From Gordonia sp. OPL2 (GTDB taxonomy: Bacteria > Actinomycetota > Actinomycetes > Mycobacteriales > Mycobacteriaceae), in the NCBI RefSeq assembly GCF_003797825.1, contig NZ_RKME01000011.1, positions 1-64,000 on the forward strand: a stretch of DNA of 64,000 nucleotides, in the 5' to 3' direction. The position numbers were made by a program, and so were the translations under genes. The notes below the pieces were generated by a model, which did no database searches, was not told the DNA's origin, and saw only the letters and a program-made list of their open reading frames with translations. Positions within the stretch are counted from its first letter, which is position 1; every line of letters begins with the position of its first letter. Below, piece by piece: positions 57,544 through 64,000 of this stretch.

Positions 57544-58340
57544 CCCCGGCACGCCCGGGATGCCTGTCGGGTGACCTCGAGGGCGCCGGAGTTCTGATCA
57601 CCGGCGCAGCCAATGGGATCGGGGCGGCGACTGCCTCCCTCTTCGCCGAACGTGGCGCCACGGTCTACCCGACCGACGTCGACGTCGAACGCGGACTCGC
57701 GGCGGCGGCGACCTACGGTGCAGCCGAACGGTTCCGAGTCCTCGACGTCCGCGACGAAGATGCATGGGAGTCGGTGGCCGCCGACATGGCCGCGGAGGGA
57801 ACGCCCCTGACAGTCCTCGTCAACTCGGCTGGAGCGGCGATCAAGGCCCCGATAGCGGAGACGACGGTGGGCTCGTTCCGGCGCATGCTCGACCTCAACC
57901 TCGTCGGAACCTTCCTCGGCGTGCGCACGGCTGCACGACACATGAACAAAGGCGGTGCGGTGGTGAACATCTCGTCGCTGCGCGGCGTGCTCGCGACCGC
58001 CGAACTCGGCGCCTATGGCGCCTCCAAGTTCGGGGTGCGTGCTCTCACCCGGGTGGCCGCGATCGAACTGGCGGAACGCGGCATCCGCGTCAACGATGTC
58101 TGTCCGGGCAGCATCGACACCGAGATCACTGCGACACCCGACTTCGCCGCCGACGACATGGACAGCTATGTCCGAAGCATCCCGATGCAGCGACGCGGCA
58201 CACCCACCGAAGTGGCCGAGGTGATCGTGTTCCTCGCGGAGCCCCGCAGCAGTTACATCACCGGGGTCGACCTCCTTGTCGACGGCGGCACCGGGGCCGG
58301 AGCACGAACACCCAAGAAGAATGCGGAGACCTCCTCGTGA
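57540..58340 (+). CDS. SDR-family oxidoreductase
   Basis: A 266-residue SDR: TGAANGIG at ~22-29, NSAG near 98, catalytic YGASKFG near 160 and TGVDLLVDGG close to the end. It is embedded in an ABC transporter operon: its GTG overlaps the binding protein stop (GTGA), and the ATPase GTG overlaps its own stop. Such tight placement suggests it acts on the imported compound. Confidence 0.83.
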   Translation: MTPARPGCLSGDLEGAGVLITGAANGIGAATASLFAERGATVYPTDVDVERGLAAAATYGAAERFRVLDVRDEDAWESVAADMAAEGTPLTVLVNSAGAAIKAPIAETTVGSFRRMLDLNLVGTFLGVRTAARHMNKGGAVVNISSLRGVLATAELGAYGASKFGVRALTRVAAIELAERGIRVNDVCPGSIDTEITATPDFAADDMDSYVRSIPMQRRGTPTEVAEVIVFLAEPRSSYITGVDLLVDGGTGAGARTPKKNAETSS

Positions 58341-59503
58341 CATCACATTTCGCAGTGAACGGTCTGGTGAAGAAGTACGGCGAGAACGTCGTGGTCGACG
58401 ATCTCGAACTACCCATCGAAGACGGCGAATTCCTGGTGCTGCTCGGCCCGAGCGGTTGTGGAAAGACGACGACGCTGCGCTGCCTCGCCGGCTTGGAGAC
58501 GCCGCAAGGCGGAACCATCGCGTTCAAGGACAACATCGTCTTCGATGCCGACAACAAGGTGAATGTTCCTGCGCACAAGCGAAACATCGGCATGGTCTTC
58601 CAGTCGTACGCACTCTGGCCGCATATGACGGTGCGTAAGAACATCGGCTATCCGCTGAAGGTCCGCAAGATGCGGGACGCGTTGCGCGGCGGCTCGGTCG
58701 AGGAGGCCGCGCGCATGGTCGACTGTGAGGGGCTGCTCGACCGATATCCGTCCCAGCTCAGCGGCGGACAGCAGCAGCGTGTCGCGGTTGCCCGTGGGCT
58801 GGTCTCGCGTCCGGATCTGGTGCTCTTCGACGAGCCGTTGTCGAACCTCGATGCCCGGCTGCGTGATCAGGTGCGCTCCCAGATCCACCAGTTGCACCGC
58901 AGACTGGGCTTCACCGCGGTGTTCGTCACCCACGATCAGTCCGAGGCCTTCGCCCTCGGCGATCGCATAGCGATCATGAAGGCCGGCAAGATCGAGCAAT
59001 ACGACGAGCCCGATCAGGTCTTCGAGTTCCCGGTGTCGGAATACGTCGCGGCGTTCATCGGCATGGCCAACCGAATCGAACTCCGACGCAACCACAACGG
59101 GTGGGAAACCACCACGGGTGAACCTGTTGACCTGTCGCGTGCGATCGTTCGCGACGTGCCCGAGGGTGGTACCGAGGCCGTGGCGCGGCTACGTCCCGAC
59201 GACCTCCATCTCCACAGCGGCGAGAACGAGGTACCTGCGGGAAACATCGTCTTGCACGCCGAACTCGTCGATTTCGAGTACGGCGGCCGCTACTACGACG
59301 TCGCCGTTCGCACCGGCGACGACCAACTCATGCTGCGTGCCCCGGCCACGGAACATGCCGGGGCGCTGAAGAAGAGCGCACCGGGTGACAAGGTGGTGGT
59401 CAGCTTCGCGCCGTCGGCGCTTCGTGTCTTCGCCGCGACAGCCGATGCCACGGTGGATCGGGTCTCGGCGACCGCGAAGTCCGCGTCGAAGGTCGCATCA
59501 TGA
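58337..59503 (+). CDS. ABC transporter ATPase (UgpC/FbpC-PotA type)
   Basis: A 388-residue import ATPase: Walker A GPSGCGKTT (~38-46), signature LSGGQQQRVAVARGL, Walker B LVLFDEPLSNLD, H-loop VTHDQ, then a C-terminal TOBE_2 domain (~250-375). This matches ATPases of ferric-ion, polyamine and phosphonate importers. It couples to the two-domain permease encoded next, whose ATG overlaps this stop. The operator-controlled promoter upstream of the hydrolase should govern it. Confidence 0.9.
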   Translation: MTSHFAVNGLVKKYGENVVVDDLELPIEDGEFLVLLGPSGCGKTTTLRCLAGLETPQGGTIAFKDNIVFDADNKVNVPAHKRNIGMVFQSYALWPHMTVRKNIGYPLKVRKMRDALRGGSVEEAARMVDCEGLLDRYPSQLSGGQQQRVAVARGLVSRPDLVLFDEPLSNLDARLRDQVRSQIHQLHRRLGFTAVFVTHDQSEAFALGDRIAIMKAGKIEQYDEPDQVFEFPVSEYVAAFIGMANRIELRRNHNGWETTTGEPVDLSRAIVRDVPEGGTEAVARLRPDDLHLHSGENEVPAGNIVLHAELVDFEYGGRYYDVAVRTGDDQLMLRAPATEHAGALKKSAPGDKVVVSFAPSALRVFAATADATVDRVSATAKSASKVAS

Positions 59504-61215
59504 CAGTCGCGACGCCGACCGGTCCGGTCTCCTCGACATCGGCTCGGTCGTTTGCGATCCCCGCGCACTGGCGGTCCAGGATCGGCTACACGGTTCTGCT
59601 CGCCGTGCTGGCCTACCTCGTCGTGCTGCCGATGATCAGGCTGCAGGCGCTCGCCTTCGAGGATGGCGCACAGGGCTACAAGAGCGAATACGGTCGTTTC
59701 GACATCGCCGAGACGATCTGGACCACCATCGCCCTCGCGCTGGGGTCACTGATCATCGCCATGGTGCTGGGGACATTCCTCGCCTTCGCGGCCAGCCGGC
59801 TTCCCGCCCGGATGGGCTTCCTCAAGATCGTGCCCATCCTCCCGATCGTCATGCCGGCGGTCGCCAACATCGTGGGCTGGGCGTTCCTGTTGTCACCGGG
59901 ACCGGGCTACCTCAACGTGCTCCTGCGAAAGCTGCCCTGGTGGAGCGGTTCCGACAGCGGACCCATCGACGTGTACACCGTGCCCTGGATCATCATTCTC
60001 ACCGGCTTCGGGCTGACCTCTTTCGTCTATCTGTTCGTGAGCGCAGGCATGCAGAACATCAGTTCCGAACACCTCGAGGCCGCCCAGATCAGCGGGTCGT
60101 CGACCACGGGGGTCTTCTTCCGCGTGGTGCTCCCACTGCTACGGCCGTCCTTGATCTACGGCGGCGGAATCGCGTTGCTTCTCGGACTCGGGCAGTTCAC
60201 CGGACCGCTGTTGTTGGGCCAGAACACCGGCGTCAACGTCCTGACCACCGACATGTACCGTCGGGTCTCGGAGTCGCCGAGCGACTTCGCCGCCGCCGCG
60301 GCCGCGGGATCACCCCTGGTGATCCTCGGGATCATCGTGGTCCTCGTCCAGAAGTTCCTCCTGGGCAACCAGAGTCGGTTCGTCACCCATGGCGGCAAGG
60401 CGTTCGCGCCGACCGGGGGAAAGGCGCGTTGGGCGACCGCGACGCTGGTGATCTACTCGCTGGTGGCGCTGGTGATCCCGCTGATCGGGTTGATCATCGT
60501 CTCCTTGACTCCCTATTGGTCTAGTTCGCTCTCATGGAGCCTGTTCACCCTGGACAACTTCCGAGATCTCTTCGACACGCCGGCGGTGATCGAATCCGTG
60601 ATCACCAGTGTGGTGACCTCGTTCGGTGCGGTGATCATCCTGATCCCGATCGGCTACGTCATGGCCAATCTGCTGGTCCGCGGCAGGCGGCATCGGGTCC
60701 TGGGGATGATCGGCGACCTCATCACGGCGCTTCCCCTGGGCATCCCCGCGGTGATCTTCGGTGTCGGCTTCCTTCTCACCTACACCGAGCCGCCGCTGAT
60801 CCTGTACGGCACAAGGACAGTCATCGTCCTGGTGTACATCGTGCTGATGCTGCCGTTCGCGACGCGCATGCAGATGACAGCGATGCTCGCACTGGGAAAC
60901 ACCTACACCGAGGCCTCGGCGACCAGTGGGGCGTCGCCGATGGTGACCAACATCCGGATCATGTTGCCACTCATGCGTCCTGCCATTCTCAGCGCCGTGG
61001 CACTGATGTTCATCCTGCTCACCCACGAGTTCGCGGCATCTCTGCTCGTCCGCGCATCCACCACGCAGGTCATGGGGACCCTGCTCTACGACATGTGGCA
61101 GAACGGGTCCTACCCGCAGGTCGCCGCGATGGCACTGCTGATGACGGCGGTGACCACGGTGGGCGTTGGTGCGGCCATGGCGGTCGGTGGTCGCAACGTG
61201 CTGAGCAAGCTCTAG
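59500..61215 (+). CDS. ABC transporter permease, two fused halves (FbpB type)
   Basis: A 571-residue permease with about 12 helices made of two binding-protein-dependent transport domains: helices ~30-300 and ~310-565. Each half has an EAA-like loop (LEAAQISGSSTTGVFFRVVLPLL and TEASATSGASPMVTNIRIMLPLM). This FbpB-like fusion serves as the whole channel. Its ATG overlaps the ATPase stop (ATGA). It should receive solute from one or both of the binding lipoproteins that flank it. Confidence 0.9.
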   Translation: MTVATPTGPVSSTSARSFAIPAHWRSRIGYTVLLAVLAYLVVLPMIRLQALAFEDGAQGYKSEYGRFDIAETIWTTIALALGSLIIAMVLGTFLAFAASRLPARMGFLKIVPILPIVMPAVANIVGWAFLLSPGPGYLNVLLRKLPWWSGSDSGPIDVYTVPWIIILTGFGLTSFVYLFVSAGMQNISSEHLEAAQISGSSTTGVFFRVVLPLLRPSLIYGGGIALLLGLGQFTGPLLLGQNTGVNVLTTDMYRRVSESPSDFAAAAAAGSPLVILGIIVVLVQKFLLGNQSRFVTHGGKAFAPTGGKARWATATLVIYSLVALVIPLIGLIIVSLTPYWSSSLSWSLFTLDNFRDLFDTPAVIESVITSVVTSFGAVIILIPIGYVMANLLVRGRRHRVLGMIGDLITALPLGIPAVIFGVGFLLTYTEPPLILYGTRTVIVLVYIVLMLPFATRMQMTAMLALGNTYTEASATSGASPMVTNIRIMLPLMRPAILSAVALMFILLTHEFAASLLVRASTTQVMGTLLYDMWQNGSYPQVAAMALLMTAVTTVGVGAAMAVGGRNVLSKL

Positions 61216-61245
61216 GCCGACAACTCGCATACGCGGAAGGACGAC

Positions 61246-62010
61246 ATGGGTGTAGGGGCAAGCCGACTCGACGGGAAGGTCGCATTGGTGACCGGTGCGA
61301 CCGGCGGTATCGGGGTCGAGATCGTGCGCAGATTGGCTGACGAAGGGGCATCGGTGATGATCAGTGATGTCGCGGGCACGGCGACGGACGCCTTGCGAGC
61401 CGGGTTGCAGGAGCCGGCACGTCACGATGTCGCCGATCTCGACATCGCCGACGAACTCGAGTGGCATCGAATCGTCGACACCGTCAGCAAACGCTTCGGG
61501 CGGCTGGACATCCTCGTCAACAACGGCGCGATCGGCAGTCTCGGGAGCGTTGTGGACGAGGATCTCGAGAAGTACCAGCGAGTCATCGACATCAGTCAGA
61601 CGGGTACCTGGCTCGGCATGAAACATGCCGGCGCCCAGATCGAGAACACCGGCGGAGGATCGATTGTCAACCTGTGTTCGATCCTGGGCACGGTTGGCGG
61701 CCTGGGCAACAGCGTTGCCTACGCCGCGGCGAAGGGGGCTGTGCGAACGATGACGAAGAACGCGGCCCTGTACTGGGCCGAGAGAGGAGTCCGGGTCAAC
61801 TCGGTGCACCCGGGCTTCATCGGAACCGAACAGTTGCTCTCCCGCTACGAAGGAACCGAACGGCACGCGGCGATGGTGGCCAAGACCCCGATGGGGCGAC
61901 TGGGCACAGCTGCGGATGTCGCTGCGGCAGTAGCGTTTCTGTCTGGTGATGACGCTCTGTTCGTCACCGGTAGCGAACTCTACGTCGATGGAGGATGGAC
62001 ATGCGCGTGA
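61246..62010 (+). CDS. SDR-family oxidoreductase
   Basis: A 254-residue SDR: TGATGGIG at ~17-24, NNGAIGS near 93 (NNG in place of NNAG), catalytic YAAAKGA near 163 and TGSELYVDGGW at the end. The ATG has ggaagg upstream. Its last ten bases overlap the start of the second binding protein gene. Together with the SDR at 57540 it gives two different SDRs in one importer operon. Confidence 0.82.
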   Translation: MGVGASRLDGKVALVTGATGGIGVEIVRRLADEGASVMISDVAGTATDALRAGLQEPARHDVADLDIADELEWHRIVDTVSKRFGRLDILVNNGAIGSLGSVVDEDLEKYQRVIDISQTGTWLGMKHAGAQIENTGGGSIVNLCSILGTVGGLGNSVAYAAAKGAVRTMTKNAALYWAERGVRVNSVHPGFIGTEQLLSRYEGTERHAAMVAKTPMGRLGTAADVAAAVAFLSGDDALFVTGSELYVDGGWTCA

Positions 62011-63035
62011 AGTCTCTCCTCGGCGCTGTCGCCGCATCGGTGCTCATGGCTGCGACCGCGGCCTGCGGATCATCGGAATCGACATCCGTTCCCGTGGAGG
62101 GTGACTGGTCCCAGGTGGTGTCGGCGGCGGAGCAGGAGGGCAGCGTCTACCTCTACTCCACCCAGCATCCGGACAATCTCGCCAAGCTGAAGGCCGCATT
62201 CGAGGCGAAGTACCCGAAGATCACCCTCGACTACACGCGCGGCACCGACGTTGAGATCAATCCTCGGGTGGAGACCGAGAGCCGAACCGGCAAGGGCACC
62301 GCCGACGTTCACATGTCCTCCGACCCGGCGTGGATCACCGCCGCAGCCGAGTCCGGTGCGTATTCGACGCCGATCGTCGGACCCGCTTTCGATGATGCCG
62401 CCTACGAGCGCGACAAGAGCATCATCAACGACCGGTTCTTCCTCGTCAGTGCGGCCGTGTTCGCGCTGGGATGGAACACCAATGAACTCCCCGCAGGACT
62501 GAAGGCACCGGATGACCTGTTGAGCGAGTCGCTGCGCGGGAAGATCGGCGTCATCAACCCTGCCGGGTTCGCCGCTGTCGTCGACGAGTACCGGTTCTTC
62601 GACAAGAACTGGGGTTCGGACTTCAACGCACGCCTCGCCGCACTGAATCCCCGCGTGTATCCGAGCGCACTCGGTGTCGCGCAGGCGTTGAACTCCGGTG
62701 AGATCGCTGCGACGCCGATGGTGCAGCCGCTCGTGCGTGAACAGGCCGCCGGAGCACCCGTCGGCTGGATTCTGCCGAAACCTGCTTGGGGAACACCGTG
62801 GTACAGCCACGTACTCAGCGCGGCACCGCACCCCAACGCCGCACAGGTGCTGGCGGACTTCCTGGTAACGAAAGAAGGCCAGACCGCATTGTCGACCGGT
62901 TACGCGTCGGCGCTACCCGACATCCCTGGAGCAGTCGCGCGTGCGCAGGATATCCCGCTGCCCGACACTGCGACGCTCACCCCGGGGTCGATCACGAGGT
63001 TCCAGCAGGACTGGCGGGCCTCGTTCACCCCGTGA
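62001..63035 (+). CDS. ABC transporter solute-binding lipoprotein (paralogue 2)
   Basis: A 344-residue binding lipoprotein with lipobox ATAAC (Cys22), aligning without gaps to paralogue 1 at 56503-57543: EGSVYLYSTQHPDNLAKLKAAFEAKYP, GKIGVINP, SALGVAQALNSGEIAATP, WGTPWYSHVLSAAPHPNAAQVL. ATG 62001 is used because ggagg lies 6 nt upstream; ATG 61995 is also in frame. The two proteins probably feed one permease with related ligands. Differences concentrate in the middle (EYRFFDKNWGSDF vs LYRYYAKTYGEDY). Confidence 0.87.
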   Translation: MRVKSLLGAVAASVLMAATAACGSSESTSVPVEGDWSQVVSAAEQEGSVYLYSTQHPDNLAKLKAAFEAKYPKITLDYTRGTDVEINPRVETESRTGKGTADVHMSSDPAWITAAAESGAYSTPIVGPAFDDAAYERDKSIINDRFFLVSAAVFALGWNTNELPAGLKAPDDLLSESLRGKIGVINPAGFAAVVDEYRFFDKNWGSDFNARLAALNPRVYPSALGVAQALNSGEIAATPMVQPLVREQAAGAPVGWILPKPAWGTPWYSHVLSAAPHPNAAQVLADFLVTKEGQTALSTGYASALPDIPGAVARAQDIPLPDTATLTPGSITRFQQDWRASFTP

Positions 63036-63108
63036 GGGGCATACGTGCGGCAGCCAGGTGAGCCGAGTCCTCTGGTGGAGCCGTCCGATCAGGAAAGGAA
63101 ATAACACG

Positions 63109-63591
63109 ATGGAAAGAATGATCACACCGGTTATCGACGACCGGGTGGCCATCGAGGACGTGCTCTACCGCTATGCATCCGCGGTCGACTCCGCCCAGAT
63201 GGACCAACTGCACGACGTGCTGCACCCCGACATCTGGGCCCAGTACGGTAACGCCGACCCGGTGCAGGGCGCCGACACGGTGATCGGGTGGATGACCGAC
63301 TTCACCAAGACCTGCGAGTGGCAGCACCACATGCTCAGCGTCTATCACGTCGATATCGACGGCGACCTCGCGAACGCCCTCGTGTACCACAATTCATACG
63401 AGAAGTTCGCAGGCGATGACGACGTGTGCTACCTGATCGCGCGGTATCACAACGAGCTGACCCGGCACGAGGGCACATGGAAGATCTCTCGCCTCGTCTT
63501 CGAGATCGTCTGGGGCGAAAAGCGTCCCGCCAACACCGAGTACATCACGGCAGTTGGCGGTCGCGGACCAGCAGTCCCGGGATGGCCGTGA
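63109..63591 (+). CDS. SnoaL-like nuclear-transport-factor-2-fold protein
   Basis: A 160-residue SnoaL_4-type protein: DDRVAIEDVLYRYASAVDSAQMDQLHDVLHPDIW, then WQHHMLSVYHVDIDGDLANALVYHNSY and WKISRLVFEIVWG. The central His pair (QHHM) and Tyr-Asp positions resemble aromatic-ring dioxygenase small-subunit-like and dehydratase-type SnoaL proteins. Strong ribosome site aggaaagg before the ATG. It follows the second binding protein gene by 73 nt and is likely in the same operon. Confidence 0.78.
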   Translation: MERMITPVIDDRVAIEDVLYRYASAVDSAQMDQLHDVLHPDIWAQYGNADPVQGADTVIGWMTDFTKTCEWQHHMLSVYHVDIDGDLANALVYHNSYEKFAGDDDVCYLIARYHNELTRHEGTWKISRLVFEIVWGEKRPANTEYITAVGGRGPAVPGWP

Positions 63592-63643
63592 GCTGAGTCC
63601 TGTTTCACCACACACCGTTGTCGGGGACCGAGAGGAGATAAAG

Positions 63644-64000
63644 ATGACCATCGAGGAAATGCTCGAGATCGAGACCATCAAGCAGCTCCGCATCCGAGGT
63701 TCGGCCTACCTCGACGCGGGCAAACTCGACGAACTCGTCGAGTTGTACCACCCTGACGCCGTCTGCGAGTTCGGCCCGTACGGGAGTTGGACCGACCGCA
63801 ACGAGTTCGCGTCGAACTTCGCCGAGGCCGAGAAGCCCTTCTACGCAAGCGGATACTTCTCCAATCTGCATGTGGTGGTGAACCACGTCGTCGAGCTGAC
63901 CGGCGACGACACCGCCACCGGTCTGGTGTACCTGCTGGACTTCGTCACCGGCGACCAGATGCGTGAGGGCGGCAACCCTCTGTACTGGCTCGGCGTCTAC
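63644..64000 (+). CDS. SnoaL-like protein, cut by the window edge
   Basis: The first 119 codons of a SnoaL-fold protein: MTIEEMLEIETIKQLRIRG, SAYLDAGKLDELVELYHPDAVCEFGPYGSW, and YFSNLHVVVNHVVELTGDDTATGLVYLLDF. The reading frame is open to the last base, so the C-terminus is missing. agaggag precedes the ATG. It shares fold and size class with the previous gene but only weak similarity. It continues the island operon to the right, beyond what can be seen. Confidence 0.78.
   Translation, partial: MTIEEMLEIETIKQLRIRGSAYLDAGKLDELVELYHPDAVCEFGPYGSWTDRNEFASNFAEAEKPFYASGYFSNLHVVVNHVVELTGDDTATGLVYLLDFVTGDQMREGGNPLYWLGVY

Noticed and set aside
60532..62037. Minus-strand 501-codon frame opposite the permease and SDR genes
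   Set aside because: His/Arg/Gln-rich composition without motifs; the opposite strand encodes a clear permease and an SDR with catalytic residues.

Overview
This is GC-rich chromosomal DNA of a mycolic-acid-containing actinobacterium, most likely Gordonia or a close relative (Rhodococcus, Mycobacterium). The taxon call is inferred from family content: MspA-type porins, an MmpL-like exporter, a SulP-carbonic anhydrase fusion of the Rv3273 kind, a SigG-like sigma factor with a SnoaL tail, three-domain LigD next to Ku, a LysG/LysE pair and a ROK regulator. Many genes start with GTG or TTG, and many have a TANNNT -10 box 6-7 nt before the start codon, which points to leaderless mRNAs. No rRNA, tRNA, CRISPR array, IS element or prophage gene was seen.

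Layout. 0.2-8.1 kb: DoxX protein, SDRs, a YdcF-like protein, SulP-carbonic anhydrase, a CpdA-type phosphodiesterase and an SMP-30 lactonase. 8.1-13 kb: a lipoprotein with three Cys-pair repeats, dienelactone hydrolase, ligD and the divergent ku (NHEJ). 13-20 kb: MFS exporter, lysG/lysE, an MmpL-like transporter, an FMN alpha-hydroxy-acid oxidase. 20-26.8 kb: an MpaB-family oxygenase facing a TetR gene, then a second TetR gene and an acyl-CoA dehydrogenase / APH-fold kinase / SDR operon, a histidine phosphatase and a VOC protein. 26.8-36 kb: SigG-like ECF factor, a 34-codon Cys-containing leader peptide before a ROK regulator, a DrrAB-type ABC exporter, a molbindin-like protein with modABC, and a class III adenylate cyclase.

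36-64 kb is a catabolic island that runs off the right edge: two MspA porins (one frameshifted), an MFS transporter, aldehyde and alcohol dehydrogenases, an FAD dehydrogenase, an enone-reductase-like MDR, an MBL hydrolase, EthD, an acyl-CoA ligase, SDRs, two acyl-CoA dehydrogenases, an APH-fold kinase, a thiolase with its DUF35 partner, an enoyl-CoA hydratase, four SnoaL-fold proteins, an alpha/beta hydrolase, and an ABC importer with two paralogous binding lipoproteins.

The strongest new signal is regulatory. Three promoters in the island (before the porins, the aldehyde dehydrogenase, and the hydrolase-ABC operon) share one layout: TTGAC(A/G), 17 bp, TANNNT, exactly 4 nt, then the palindrome AACTGATATCAGTT (one mismatch in one copy). 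Two weaker copies lie in the divergent enoyl-CoA hydratase / SnoaL spacer. This ties uptake, oxidation and beta-oxidation-like genes into one regulon whose regulator is not evident in the window. The APH kinase next to acyl-CoA dehydrogenases recalls the LvaA/LvaC route for 4-hydroxyacyl-CoAs, so the pathway may pass through a gamma-hydroxyacyl-CoA; the actual substrate cannot be read from the sequence.
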